Of a DNA stretch of 64,000 nucleotides, positions 10,501 to 19,564 are shown piece by piece. The position numbers and the translations under genes were made by a program. The notes beneath the pieces were generated by a model. That model saw only the letters and a program-made list of their open reading frames with translations, did not search any database and was not told the origin of the DNA. Numbering within the stretch: the stretch's first letter is position 1; every line of letters starts with the position of its first letter. The stretch is from G963678445 sp963678445 (lineage in GTDB: Bacteria > Hydrogenedentota > Hydrogenedentia > Hydrogenedentales > G963678445), in contig OY782877.1 of assembly GCA_963678445.1 (NCBI GenBank), forward strand, positions 3,720,001 to 3,784,000, written 5' to 3'.

Positions 10501-13500
10501 CGTATCCCCGTGAATAGCTTTAGTGATGAACGAAAGGCGAACGGACTGATCAGTTTGGGCGAAGCACTTGCCGCAGCACGAGGCGAGCTAAGCTTCTGGA
10601 TCAATGGTTATGATGACTATGATGAGGAATGGACAGAAAACTGGGTGGAGGTGCTCGTTCCATACTCGGATCCCCCTTCGTATGAATGGGAACACCATGG
10701 CTATGTTAGTCAGGAAACGACTACGAATAATAGTATCGACCATGAAGTGCGCTATATCTATCGGCAATATACTGATCGTAATGGTAAGGTGACAGGTCCT
10801 ACGTTGGTCAACACGGTGGACCTGGATACTGGCGAAGGGGAATACGTCCGTGAGGAGGGGGACCTTGTTACAGGTGGAAAACCAGGGGTAAATTCTGCCG
10901 ATACTATCGAGGCGCTTTTTAATGGGCTTGATGGACAGACCGTAAGTACTCTTTTATCTGTGGCGCGTTTTGATCGGGTATCGATAAATGCTGGGGGATG
11001 CACGATTAAAAGCACAGGTGGAAAGATTTCCGAAGCGGCCACTGTGGGTATTTTGGCCAACGTAGAATTAGGTGCTCCGTTAACGGTGACAGGTATCGGG
11101 ACGCAGTTTTCCTGCGACGGAAGACTTTCGGGACAAGGTGTGCTTATCGATAATCTGCATGGGGGCTGGGTTTCGTTAGACGACGTGCGAGATGTTGATG
11201 GGGATGCGGTCAAGATAACCGGTTCCTCCAGCTCTGAAGTACAGCTAACTGCAACCGATTGTACCGGTTGGGGGATCTGGATGGACGAATCTGAATGCAT
11301 GCAGGTTGAGGCTACGGTGAAAAACTGTGAAGAAGGCGGCGGGCAACTGACAAAAACACGAGAATGTTCGTTGAATCTTGATACGAAAAATGTCGCTACC
11401 GGACTTCTTTTCGAGGAGACGCGTCTTTGCCGTGCAGAAGCTACCATAGCGAATGTTACTGCAGGAGTCACAATACATAATGGGCGGGGAAATTCTTTGG
11501 AAGCGTGTAGCGTAGAGCAGGCCTCAACAGGCTTGCTTCTTTATGAAACGGAAAGCAATGAGATTCATCTCAGTGCGACGAGTTGCCTTATGGCGGCGCA
11601 ACTTGAGAACGGCGCTGCGTTCAATATGCTCTATCTGAACACCGAAGGCAGCAGCTCGGCTTTAAAGCTGAAAGATGCCAACACAAAAAAGAATTTCGTT
11701 TCTTTGAGTGCGAAAAATACGCTGAAAGATGCCGTGCTGATTGAAGACGCGACTACGGAAAATATCGTTACGGTGAATCTGACGGGGGAAATCCAGGGGA
11801 ACGCAGTCACGCTGTCCGGGTATGGTACCTCGCAAAACAAAATCACAGGAAGCATTGGAAGCGCTACGTCTACTATCAGCGGCAAAGGCGTCTTTATTAC
11901 AAACTATGCCGATGAGAACACCGTCAGCGCCACAATTAATGGCTGTAAGCAGGGGGGGATCGACGTTGATGCTGGTGTAGTCAATACACAAATCGAGGAA
12001 TGCGTTATCGGCAATCAGGCCCCGAATGGGGATTTCGGGATTCGTGTGCAGAAAGATGCACTGGGCACCATGCTGGTTTCCAACACGGTAGACCGGCATA
12101 ACCACGCCGCCGTGCATCTGAACAATGTGCGTGATGATTCAACGCAATCGATGGCAATATATGGGCTGTCGCTGAGCAAGGATAATGCTTTGGAATCCGG
12201 CGAATACGGTTTGTATCTGGAGAACTGCGCGGGGGTCTATATCGGCAAGGTGCGCGGTGCTGGCGGCTTTGATGTAGGCATGTTTGTCGATGGCGATGCG
12301 CCCACCCGAATTACCGGTAACGATATTTCCCTGGATCAGATGAAGGTATCGGGCCTTATATTAAGCGGTGTTACCGACAGTACCTTTAATGAAGTGGATA
12401 CAGATTCCACGGGTACGGATAAGAAGGCGTATTTTCAAAAACAGAATCCCGCCACGGTTAGCGGTATCACCCTGGAGGGCTGTGAACGTTTGTCCTTTAC
12501 CGGGATGAGTGCATCGAATAATGAAGGTATCGGGCTAAAGATTGATGGTTGTGAAGAACTACGAATAGAGGGGATGTCTACTCATAATGCCCAGGATGGG
12601 GTAAAGGTTGACACCACGCGGAACCTTACTGTTCCAGAGCTATTCCTTTATGGGAACACTCAGCATGGTTTCAATGCTTTTAACGCTAGTACAATTACTT
12701 TTGAAAAAGTGAATACATCGGATAATCTGCAATGGGCGCTTTATCTGGACGCCTGTATGCATGTAAGCCTCGAAAGCGGGGCATTCTATGCAGGCGGCGC
12801 AGGCGGGGTGTACCTTAACAATTCGAATGATATTGCGATAGGGGGGCAAGCCATTCAATCGGTTACCTTTGCCGCTGAACCCGAATACCAGTGCATTTCA
12901 GCCACCAAGACCCAAGGCATGGTGGTGCTGTATACCGATTTTATGAGCGTGGAAACAGGTGCGCCGTTGCCCAATCCGATCACTGTGCCGTTGATCTATC
13001 TGGAGGAAGTTACGGACAGTCAGATTGGTCCTCAGGTATGGGGGCACGCGAGCCCCCGTTTCTTGTGTAGCGATGATTTGCATCGAACCGTCTTCGATAT
13101 TCATGGAGATTGCTCAGGCCTGCTCATCCGACAAACATTGATGGCGGCATTCTTTCAACAGAACCAAAATCCTCCGGAATCGCCGATGGGCCATGGGGTG
13201 GTGTTAGGGGATGGCGCCACCGGCGTTGCACTGCTTGGAAACTATATTGTGAACGCCAATAGCAGCGCCATTCTTATGGAGGAAGGCGCCCACGAGAATA
13301 TATTGGCGCATAATCGGGTTCAACGCGGTCAGCGCGATGGGGTATTGGTCACCGGTAATGGTACAGCGTTCAATCGCATTACGGAAAATCGGATTACCAA
13401 TAATGCGATGCAAGGTATTGCCTTGGAAAGTGACGGAAATAATGAGATTTCAGCGCCTGTAATTGAATATGCAGATCTATCCACCTATACCCTTGCAGGA

Positions 13501-15162
13501 CGCATTGAGCCTGCTCCGCCAACGGGAAGCCGGGTAGAAGTCTATGCCGATCCAGAAGATGAAGGGGTGCGTTTTCTGGGAGACGCTCCAGTGCGCGGTA
13601 ACAATTTTTCGATTAACACACCCTTCCCCGAGGGGCAACGACTGCATGCTATCACGTTGCATCCTGATGGGAATACCTCTGAATTTGGTCCTATGCACAT
13701 TGTCGATCCTCCATCGGACACATTCGCCTTTTTCTATGCCACGCAAAACGCAGCCAACGACGATATCTGGTTCTACGATCCGCGTTACCAGACGTCGATG
13801 CCTCTGACGCAAGATCCTGCTCGCGATTATATGCCCACCGTCGACCTGCAACGTCGCGGTCTGGTATTTATTTCAGAACGTTCAGGTAATCCGGATTTGT
13901 GGCTTATGTATTTTGACGGGCGCTCCCCTGTGCAGTTGACTGCAACCGTCGATGCGGAAACCGATCCGGCGCTGTTTGGTGATAGGCTAGCCTTTTCGCG
14001 AAACGAAGAAGGACGATACCGTCTGTATGTTGGGCCAATCCAGTTTGAAACCGGAGCGGCAGGACCCTTTACAACCCTCTCGACAACAGAAGGGAACGAT
14101 CGCTATCCTTGCTGGTCTTCCGACGGTTCAAAACTGTTTTTTGCCTCTGATCGTAGCGGAGACTGGGATATATGGTCGGTCAATGCCGATGCTAGTGCCG
14201 AGCAGAATCTGACACATCAGCTGTCTGGAGTACAATCGCGTCCCGCCTGTTCGAAGTTAAGCGAACAAATCCTGTTCCTTACGGATACAGGAGCCGTTTG
14301 GACGATGAATGCCGACGGTTCCGATGCGGCCAGCATCTACGACGCTGTACCGTTGTTACAATTGACGCCCACAACATTACCCGGGAAATGGTTGTGCGCT
14401 GCATCGCATAGTGAAACGACTGAGATTGGAGTATTTAACAGCAGTGGCCAATATACGACCTTGCTTCAAAGTCAAAATGACCTTGTAGATCCGATCCTGG
14501 CGCCCGCTTCGGTTACACGAGAACTGGAGCCGGAAGTTGTTTCCTGGATTGCATACGCTGATGCAGGCGTAAGCAATCAAGCGCCAACGCTCACTCTTGT
14601 TGAAACCGTGGTTGGTCATGAGAATGCCCCGCTTACCTTTACCGTCCAGGCGAGCGATCCCGATGGAGACGTTATTACTCTCAGCGCACGCAACTTGCCG
14701 CCGGGCGCAACGTTTGACGCGGCTACCGGCGTGTTCTCCTGGACGCCGTCTGAAGGGGACGCGGGGACATACGGAGATGTGGTTTTTTATGCCGCCGATG
14801 ATGGGGTCCCTGCCTTGCAGGTGCAAGGAGAAACCACGATTACCATTCGCGCGGCTACAGAAGGCGAAAACGAGGGTGAGTCGGAAGGGGAACTGGAGGG
14901 TGAATATGAAGGCGAGGACGAGGGTGAATCGGAAGGAGAATATGAAGGTATTAACGAAGGTGAGCTTGAAGGGGAAGGGGAAGGGGAAGGGGAAGGTGAA
15001 GGGGAAGGTGAAAACGATCCCTGCTGCGGTTGTAGTGAGCGATGCGGTTGTTGCACGGTAGACGATGCCAAACAATGGTTCCGTTATCTGGTGGGAGACT
15101 TGTTTATTTATGCACTCAGCCTGATAACGCTACTGCTATTCTCCCGTAGGTGGATGCTGTAA
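7585..15162 (+). CDS. Giant multidomain surface protein: TIG, beta-helix, TolB-like, He-PIG, EGE linker, Cys-rich membrane tail
   Basis: This protein has 2525 residues. ATG 7585 follows AAGGGGAGG closely and opens a signal peptide (hydrophobic core GLVGALALTWCA). Approximate order: IPT/TIG domain 85-165; uncharacterised helical region 170-670; three TIG-like domains 680-957; long right-handed parallel beta-helix with NosD-like repeats 1105-1965; WD40-like/TolB (PD40) repeats 2045-2250 (LFFASDRSGDWDIW); He-PIG/cadherin-like domain 2332-2420; Glu-Gly linker 2426-2477; then CCGCSERCGCC and a terminal membrane segment ending RRWML. The EGE linker plus Cys cluster and membrane anchor is a tail style I associate with Hydrogenedentes and Lentisphaerae proteins. 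A carbohydrate-binding or adhesive surface role is likely; no catalytic site was identified. Confidence 0.88.
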   Translation: MAVVQFFRGILRIWGVIGLVGALALTWCAMGAELNQSASLFHDDAQALSKQDTESAPEAFDALMQDFIAQELENEAREESSASVSITSFSPVGGAVGDEVIVTGRGFESLSGEVVLFFGDAPAVPVSITDTEVHVVVPEGAVSAPIRVSDSTGEALSKRSFLVMQAVPGIFQPPRGVAEGEFVITSAYTSCALSDGAFELRLPVGKMSIVAAVKLNTESSTTYLASVMPDPLNMLKRPAGGVTIDAYSTAETLVFMHPFLMTSDPVAASRVRSVMAETSAVHALANVIAARYPVTEDGLADPAVETAWNEAVIAVIDAMPESFSWDTNPSPEQILEGATPSAQAYILDNVDTSDSKEVKGYRSVGLDQDYVFLKTERGNPKIQFELSCNYSPVDFLVAIWRLDPDKMSQGVRPPYKYVKSHQFDTLDYHEVVTVESNQWSAKIDVLRQALDLVLEGIYSVTGLESGNPEFKLPTLEEDSVYIIRAFSGGWKDHMKVPTDDYVDLFQVPESKQLWTQALALNVTMALLDAWQLAATGEVTAQRELVKLCLEEAIAHTITGIAEQDIASLETRDAIRLFFELSLIAGHSFCEGYYKNKIKSEFDDSIQWSESSKKLRETVELALGRAVKFLTALEKASSIGRIAERALGLSGYIVASYGLELANGPSPMETTFLVVGDPFSPIVESCPLTRAPAGAVVEFTGKRFHTTPERNEVTFNNQKYKAEVLSVSKDGTQISIRIPKNATGSPAFSTTRALRAVLYDAFVVVAPPALTSVSEKTHLPTSTNPSGKPYHGLVGDTVELEGSNLLPKDDVTQVELYLDEQKIDTLSVHEENRISFTCPSFLDDDTGWRYPKVYLRYKIGDSWFETERQKVTVVAAPYISQIAASVRPGQQVMIQGLGLDAGFKIDVEGHVVEGRLLESTKVCGVFTMPSLGISGERTVSVEIWNAAGSAQKEFTYVPECTEVESPAPPSKTSRIPVNSFSDERKANGLISLGEALAAARGELSFWINGYDDYDEEWTENWVEVLVPYSDPPSYEWEHHGYVSQETTTNNSIDHEVRYIYRQYTDRNGKVTGPTLVNTVDLDTGEGEYVREEGDLVTGGKPGVNSADTIEALFNGLDGQTVSTLLSVARFDRVSINAGGCTIKSTGGKISEAATVGILANVELGAPLTVTGIGTQFSCDGRLSGQGVLIDNLHGGWVSLDDVRDVDGDAVKITGSSSSEVQLTATDCTGWGIWMDESECMQVEATVKNCEEGGGQLTKTRECSLNLDTKNVATGLLFEETRLCRAEATIANVTAGVTIHNGRGNSLEACSVEQASTGLLLYETESNEIHLSATSCLMAAQLENGAAFNMLYLNTEGSSSALKLKDANTKKNFVSLSAKNTLKDAVLIEDATTENIVTVNLTGEIQGNAVTLSGYGTSQNKITGSIGSATSTISGKGVFITNYADENTVSATINGCKQGGIDVDAGVVNTQIEECVIGNQAPNGDFGIRVQKDALGTMLVSNTVDRHNHAAVHLNNVRDDSTQSMAIYGLSLSKDNALESGEYGLYLENCAGVYIGKVRGAGGFDVGMFVDGDAPTRITGNDISLDQMKVSGLILSGVTDSTFNEVDTDSTGTDKKAYFQKQNPATVSGITLEGCERLSFTGMSASNNEGIGLKIDGCEELRIEGMSTHNAQDGVKVDTTRNLTVPELFLYGNTQHGFNAFNASTITFEKVNTSDNLQWALYLDACMHVSLESGAFYAGGAGGVYLNNSNDIAIGGQAIQSVTFAAEPEYQCISATKTQGMVVLYTDFMSVETGAPLPNPITVPLIYLEEVTDSQIGPQVWGHASPRFLCSDDLHRTVFDIHGDCSGLLIRQTLMAAFFQQNQNPPESPMGHGVVLGDGATGVALLGNYIVNANSSAILMEEGAHENILAHNRVQRGQRDGVLVTGNGTAFNRITENRITNNAMQGIALESDGNNEISAPVIEYADLSTYTLAGRIEPAPPTGSRVEVYADPEDEGVRFLGDAPVRGNNFSINTPFPEGQRLHAITLHPDGNTSEFGPMHIVDPPSDTFAFFYATQNAANDDIWFYDPRYQTSMPLTQDPARDYMPTVDLQRRGLVFISERSGNPDLWLMYFDGRSPVQLTATVDAETDPALFGDRLAFSRNEEGRYRLYVGPIQFETGAAGPFTTLSTTEGNDRYPCWSSDGSKLFFASDRSGDWDIWSVNADASAEQNLTHQLSGVQSRPACSKLSEQILFLTDTGAVWTMNADGSDAASIYDAVPLLQLTPTTLPGKWLCAASHSETTEIGVFNSSGQYTTLLQSQNDLVDPILAPASVTRELEPEVVSWIAYADAGVSNQAPTLTLVETVVGHENAPLTFTVQASDPDGDVITLSARNLPPGATFDAATGVFSWTPSEGDAGTYGDVVFYAADDGVPALQVQGETTITIRAATEGENEGESEGELEGEYEGEDEGESEGEYEGINEGELEGEGEGEGEGEGEGENDPCCGCSERCGCCTVDDAKQWFRYLVGDLFIYALSLITLLLFSRRWML
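14860..15013 (+). repeat. Coding Glu-Gly (EGE) microsatellite
   Basis: Tandem six-base units, mostly GAAGGG or GAAGGT, encode an alternating Glu-Gly linker just before the Cys-rich tail. The 3' part is nearly perfect, so unit number may vary between strains. Confidence 0.9.
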
Positions 15163-15277
15163 GCGTGTAAAATTTCTGCAGAGAATCCTTGGTATAGGGT
15201 CCATATATTTAGCTGTCCAAGAAGCTCCCTTGGCGTTCTGTTTTTGCGAAAGGGGTTTCTTTTACAGAGCATCTGTG

Positions 15278-15341
15278 CTAAAGTGGTCCAGCGGCGCAAT
15301 TTTTGTCTTATGAAAACTTTGGGCATGTCTGTCAGTAAAAT
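15278..15341 (-). repeat. Internally deleted copy of the ~99-bp repeat family
   Basis: Read on the minus strand it has the left module (TTTTACTGAC...TTTTCATAA) and the right end (CGCTGGACCACTTTAG), but the central core with ACCATACCT is missing. It lies in the 399-base gap between the giant surface protein and the porin. Apart from this copy, nothing else recognisable was seen in 15163-15561. Confidence 0.75.
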
Positions 15342-15561
15342 TGTCATCGCTACCGTAATGCGCTTGGGAAATTAAATTGCGGCGTGTGCGATCGGATCAG
15401 CCTGCGGTAGAATGTCTGTAGATGTCTCTTGGCCTTGGGAATGCTTCGAGACAAGTGGTGCAGATACTGTGTGCTTTCTGCCCTTCGTGCCGCACCAATG
15501 TGTTGTGTTTATGACGCCTTATTGGAAATGCAAGGTATCAAACGGATAAAAGGATGAGGGA

Positions 15562-17043
15562 ATGTTCTGGAGAAACGTTTTGGTTGTTGGGGGCCTGATA
15601 AGCGTGTTGGCCTTGGGGTGGGTTACGTTACCAGCGGGTGCACAGGAGAATGTAGATTTGCAGCAGTTGTTGCAGACGGTGCAGGAGTTACAAAAACAGG
15701 TGGCGGAGGTAGACGTGCTGAAGGCACGCGTGAAGGAATTGGAAGCGCGTCTTGGGGAAGAAGAGGGAGGAACTCCTGCAGTTGCAACCGTGGCGGAAGA
15801 GAAAACCCTGACTGCCCGTGTGGAAAAACTGGAGAAGCAGGCAGAGGCGGAAGATGAAACGGGTTTGCGCGCGTCCTGGCAGGATGGGCTGCATATCGCC
15901 AGTGGGGATGATGCCTTCCAGATGGATATCGGTGGTCGTATCCTCTTCGATATGAGCTGGTTCGACGATCCCAAATATTGGGAGTTAGGTGGTAGCCGGG
16001 TACGTGAGGAAAGCGGCGTGGATTTCCGTCGTTTGCGTATGAACCTGCAAGGCACGTTGTACGAAAATTATATCTACCGTCTTGAGGTGGATTTTGCCGA
16101 TAGTGATGTGGATTTGAAAGACGTCTATGTCGGCATGAAGAACATTCCGTATGTGGGGACGGTGAAGGTGGGGCAGTTTGTAGAACCGTTTGGTCTGGAA
16201 AATATGACCACGTCGAACAATATCACGTTCATGGAGCGCTCATTGGTCAACGAGGCACTGGCCACGGATCGCACGCCGGGGGTGGGTGTGGAAACGGCCT
16301 TTCTGAATAACCGGTTGACGTTGGCGGCGGGTGCGTTTAACAAGTGGTACGATGAAAAACAGCATTGGCACTATACGACACGCGTGACGGGATTGCCCTG
16401 GTATGCAGAAGAAGGTCGTCGACTGCTGCATTTGGGGGCTGCGTACAGCTATCTCAAGCCGGATAGCGAGGTGTATTTCCGCACCCCGCCAGAAGCGGAT
16501 ATGGGCAATTATCACATGAACACGGGGAATTTCCCAGCGGACAAGATCGAGAAGTTCGGTCTGGAAGCCGCGTTGGTCTATGGCCCGTTTTCTTTGCAAG
16601 GGGAATACATGGCGGCGGAGTTTGATTTGTCTGCGCCGCATCGCGATTTCACGCTTTTCCCGGTGGACCACCACTTTACCCATGCCCATCGTTTCGATGG
16701 CTACTATGTACAGGCAAGCTATTTCCTGACGGGTGAACACCGCCCCTATGATTGCGAAAAAGGCTTTTTCGGTCGGCTGGTTCCCAAGAAGAATTTCAGC
16801 CTGCGTAATGGGGGCTGGGGCGCATGGGAATTGGCATTGCGCTACTCCACGCTCGACCTCACCAGCGAGAACATGCGTAGCGGTGTAGCCGGCGGTGATG
16901 AAGACAATATTACCGTAGGCGTGAATTGGTATCTGACGCCTAATACGCGGGTTATGATGAATTATGTGCGCGCCGATATCGATCAATCGGCTTATGAAGG
17001 TTCATTGGACATTTACCAGGGCCGATTCCAGATCGACTTCTAG
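15562..17043 (+). CDS. Phosphate-selective-type (OprO/OprP-like) outer-membrane porin
   Basis: The 493-residue protein has a signal peptide ending near PAGAQ, then a coiled coil at about 24-90 (QTVQELQKQVAEVD, VKELEARL) typical of trimeric porin N-termini. A beta-barrel follows with the OprP-type patterns FQMDIGGRILFDMSWFD, VDFRRLRMNLQGTLYENY and VKVGQFVEPFGLE, ending YQGRFQIDF with the terminal Phe that outer-membrane assembly recognises. ATG 15562 has AGGATGAGGGA upstream. It probably allows diffusion of phosphate, polyphosphate or other anions; the exact substrate cannot be assigned. No terminator is obvious after it. Confidence 0.88.
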   Translation: MFWRNVLVVGGLISVLALGWVTLPAGAQENVDLQQLLQTVQELQKQVAEVDVLKARVKELEARLGEEEGGTPAVATVAEEKTLTARVEKLEKQAEAEDETGLRASWQDGLHIASGDDAFQMDIGGRILFDMSWFDDPKYWELGGSRVREESGVDFRRLRMNLQGTLYENYIYRLEVDFADSDVDLKDVYVGMKNIPYVGTVKVGQFVEPFGLENMTTSNNITFMERSLVNEALATDRTPGVGVETAFLNNRLTLAAGAFNKWYDEKQHWHYTTRVTGLPWYAEEGRRLLHLGAAYSYLKPDSEVYFRTPPEADMGNYHMNTGNFPADKIEKFGLEAALVYGPFSLQGEYMAAEFDLSAPHRDFTLFPVDHHFTHAHRFDGYYVQASYFLTGEHRPYDCEKGFFGRLVPKKNFSLRNGGWGAWELALRYSTLDLTSENMRSGVAGGDEDNITVGVNWYLTPNTRVMMNYVRADIDQSAYEGSLDIYQGRFQIDF

Positions 17044-17402
17044 GGAAGAGACCGTAGAGAAGTCGCGTTAATTACGGCAGCTTTTCAGTTGTAAAACATG
17101 AATTGTTCTCGAAAGCAGAACAGGCAAGAATAGAGGATTTTGTTCGATGCAACACATTCAATCGATATCGAAAACAAAGAAAATGCAACATCCTCGTGCA
17201 GCAGCGTCGATGTTGGAAAAGACAGCGTTTTTCGATTTTGCCGTACAAGTAACCAATCAAATGGTGGCGTTTGTGGGGATATTAAGCAATGCCAAAGCAA
17301 GTGCATAAGTGCTTTTAGCTAGCTATACCTTGCGTGATTTGTTAATTGTACTTTTGATTCTTAGACACAATATTTAATGAAATAGAAATAAGGAATATAC
17401 CG
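17044..17402. other. Intergenic stretch upstream of the 49-residue ORF
   Basis: No ORF with a ribosome site and no repeat-family copy was seen. A weak promoter-like pair (TTGTAC near 17347, AATATT about 17 bases on) precedes the small ORF. Confidence 0.4.
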
Positions 17403-17552
17403 ATGAAACATATTCGTACTACAACGCAATCCCGTCCTGCCAAAGCGTATTTTTACAACATCAGTCTGACCCAAAAGTTGAGTGAACTTACAACGATTGT
17501 TTCGTTGGTAGGTTCCGTAAAAGGACTGTTTGGCGGCGATAGCGCTGAGTAG
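17403..17552 (+). CDS. Small ORF, 49 residues, unknown
   Basis: ATG 17403 with AAGGAA nine bases upstream opens a 49-codon frame. The product has a basic, Thr/Ser-rich first third and an amphipathic, partly hydrophobic second half (LTTIVSLVGSVKGLFGG) with an acidic end. There is no signal peptide or known motif. It ends 64 bases before the GTG start of the lipoprotein phosphoesterase on the same strand, so the two are probably co-transcribed. It could be a leader peptide, a small membrane-associated protein, or a chance ORF. Confidence 0.45.
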   Translation: MKHIRTTTQSRPAKAYFYNISLTQKLSELTTIVSLVGSVKGLFGGDSAE

Positions 17553-17616
17553 TTTTACGGTTACTTCAGATTCGTTACGTTGGGTTGCATGCAATGTTAA
17601 TAATAAGGAAGACGTC

Positions 17617-19251
17617 GTGCGTTCCTGGATAGCTATACGTATATTGTTCCAATGCCTTTGTCTGGCTGTAGCATGCGTTTCATTGGCGGGGTGTCCGTTG
17701 CTTTTACAGCCTCCTTCGCAAGGTGGCGAACACTGGTTGCGTTTTGTGCAGTTGTCGGACATTCACAGTCTGGACGAGGAAAGTCCGGGGCGAGCTGTGC
17801 TGTTGGACAGTTTGCAGGCAGCGTCCTGGCGGCCACATGAAGCATATGCGTTGCAAGTGCTCGATGCGACGCTGCGCGTTGTGAATCGTTACCATATGTT
17901 AGGAAAAGGTTCAGAGCGCGGCCCTGTAGATTTCCTGCTGGTGACGGGGGATATTACCGACAATATGCAATACAACGAATTGCGTTGGTTTATCGATGTT
18001 ATGGATGGCAAGCTTGTACAACCTGATTCAGGTGCGCCGGATGGCGCTTTGCGCAATATTGCGCCGGAAGACAATCCTAATCTCCCTTTCCAGTCGATGG
18101 GTTTGGCGAAAGACATCCCTTGGTACACAGCTGTCGGTAACCATGACACCACTTGTTTGGGAAATTTCCATATCAACCGTAGTTCAGAAGATCCGGTCGA
18201 TTGGGATGCGCCACTGGTGGATCTGCTTTCGGGCCTGGCCGGTATAACCGAACTTGACCCGCCGCAGGATTCCCTGCGTCCTACCTTTGATCAGAGTCCG
18301 GCCATCATTTCAGCTGCCGAAGAGCACATTGATGACGAAGTGCTGCAGCTTTTAATGGAGGAACTGCCGAGTGGGCAAATTACTCCCGACGACGACCGCC
18401 ACTTTATTTCGAACCGGATTTTTGTGCAGGAACATTTTAAAACCACAGCTCAACCTGTGGGACATGGTTTTAAAGGCATTGATGGATTGCTTGGCAAGCC
18501 GCGCTACTCTTTCCGTCCTAAGAAGGATGTTCCGATCCGTGTGATTGTGATTGATACCGCAGGGCCTGATCCTGCCGATGGCGTGATTGATGCCGCCGGC
18601 TCAATTTCGATAGAACAATTTGAAACTTTTATCAAACCAGCGTTTGCCGAAGCGAAAGCCAATGACGAGTTTGTGATTCTTGCGGGACACCACTCCCTGG
18701 AAGATTTGAATCGTCCTGTGGCAGAACCTATCCTTACCGAGCATCAGTTCGTTTCTTATCTGACTAGTCAACCACACCTGATTGCGTATATGTGCGGGCA
18801 TCGTCACTATCACCGGGTACGCACGATTGAAGGGCCCCACTCTTTTCTGGAAATTATGACCGCTAGTCTGATCGATTATCCTCAAGAAGGACGTATCTTC
18901 GATGTGTATTACATGTCGGAGACGAAGTCGATTCGCATTGACAGCCAGATTATCAGCCATATGGAAGCCCCTACGCGCCTTTCGCGTGAAGGATTCCGTC
19001 GTGCTGAGATTGACATGATGGTCGATCCTCATGATTTCGATTATACAGAGCATGTGAGTGAGCATCTGCCGACCTACGATTCGTATTTTGCAAAATCGAA
19101 ACAGTTCCTGAAGGGATTTCTTGGCATAGATACCAATGAGAGCGCTGCGGAGCTCTCTCCCGAGGAGCGTAAAGCACAACGGGAGGGAACCGAGGCCGAT
19201 CGCACCCTTTCATTTACCATACACCGTCCTGAACTCCTGGGAGGTGAATAG
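17617..19251 (+). CDS. Lipoprotein metallophosphoesterase
   Basis: The 544-residue protein has a lipoprotein signal (VACVSLAGC, Cys about 24) and a calcineurin-like phosphoesterase domain. The metal ligands are in order: QLSDIH, VTGDITD, VGNHD, LAGHH and CGHRHYH. It is likely attached to the outer membrane and hydrolyses phosphodiesters or monoesters; the substrate is not predictable. The start is GTG 17617 with AAGGAAGA just upstream. A longer frame would need a TTG at 17530 inside the preceding small ORF and would bury the signal peptide, so it is rejected. A porin of the phosphate-selective type lies upstream, which may link both to phosphate acquisition (inference). Confidence 0.88.
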   Translation: MRSWIAIRILFQCLCLAVACVSLAGCPLLLQPPSQGGEHWLRFVQLSDIHSLDEESPGRAVLLDSLQAASWRPHEAYALQVLDATLRVVNRYHMLGKGSERGPVDFLLVTGDITDNMQYNELRWFIDVMDGKLVQPDSGAPDGALRNIAPEDNPNLPFQSMGLAKDIPWYTAVGNHDTTCLGNFHINRSSEDPVDWDAPLVDLLSGLAGITELDPPQDSLRPTFDQSPAIISAAEEHIDDEVLQLLMEELPSGQITPDDDRHFISNRIFVQEHFKTTAQPVGHGFKGIDGLLGKPRYSFRPKKDVPIRVIVIDTAGPDPADGVIDAAGSISIEQFETFIKPAFAEAKANDEFVILAGHHSLEDLNRPVAEPILTEHQFVSYLTSQPHLIAYMCGHRHYHRVRTIEGPHSFLEIMTASLIDYPQEGRIFDVYYMSETKSIRIDSQIISHMEAPTRLSREGFRRAEIDMMVDPHDFDYTEHVSEHLPTYDSYFAKSKQFLKGFLGIDTNESAAELSPEERKAQREGTEADRTLSFTIHRPELLGGE

Positions 19252-19309
19252 GCGGGATCGCTCGAAGAACTTTTTAAATAGTTCTGTGTCGTTTTTCAAT
19301 CTACTTAAA

Positions 19310-19342
19310 TTCGCGGACAATGCTTTTTGCGTTGTCCGCGAA
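19310..19342. terminator. Strong hairpin between convergent genes
   Basis: TTCGCGGACAATGC / GCGTTGTCCGCGAA, a 14-bp stem with one wobble pair and a TTTTT loop, lies 58 bases after the phosphoesterase stop and about 60 bases after the minus-strand small ORF. No U-tract follows on either strand, so termination is likely but not certain. Confidence 0.55.
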
Positions 19343-19403
19343 ATCGTAAAGGGCTATTTGCATCTGACCTGTTGAGGATGCCCTGCGCTGACAGGGAAGA
19401 TAG

Positions 19404-19526
19404 TTACAGGTCGATTGGGTCGATGGTAATGTCAAGGCCAAAGAACCCAAAAAGAGAGTTCATGGCGCGGAATATCGTGTTGACTATTCCTTCTACCACC
19501 TCCAAAAGTTGTTCCACGAAAGTCAT
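19404..19526 (-). CDS. Small ORF, 40 residues, with near-perfect Shine-Dalgarno
   Basis: ATG 19526 is preceded by GGAGGAAAGGAGGTGAG, one of the best ribosome sites in the window. The product is amphipathic and hydrophobic (TFVEQLLEVVEG, then AMNSLFGFFGLD) and ends in an acidic ITIDPIDL. It has no signal peptide and matches no family I recognise. It lies 38 bases downstream of another tiny ORF (19565-19669) on the same strand, behind a plausible promoter. A membrane-active peptide, toxin or regulator are possibilities (inference). Confidence 0.6.
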   Translation of the reverse strand: MTFVEQLLEVVEGIVNTIFRAMNSLFGFFGLDITIDPIDL

Positions 19527-19564
19527 ACGTCTCACCTCCTTTCCTCCGTAAGGAACAGCGGGCG

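Noticed and set aside
10758..11471. A 237-codon minus-strand frame inside the giant surface protein gene
   Set aside because: Ser/Thr/Pro-rich mirror of the beta-helix coding strand, without ribosome site or recognisable domain.
17530..17616. Longer start for the lipoprotein phosphoesterase
   Set aside because: It needs a TTG start inside the preceding small ORF and would place about 29 residues before the lipoprotein signal.
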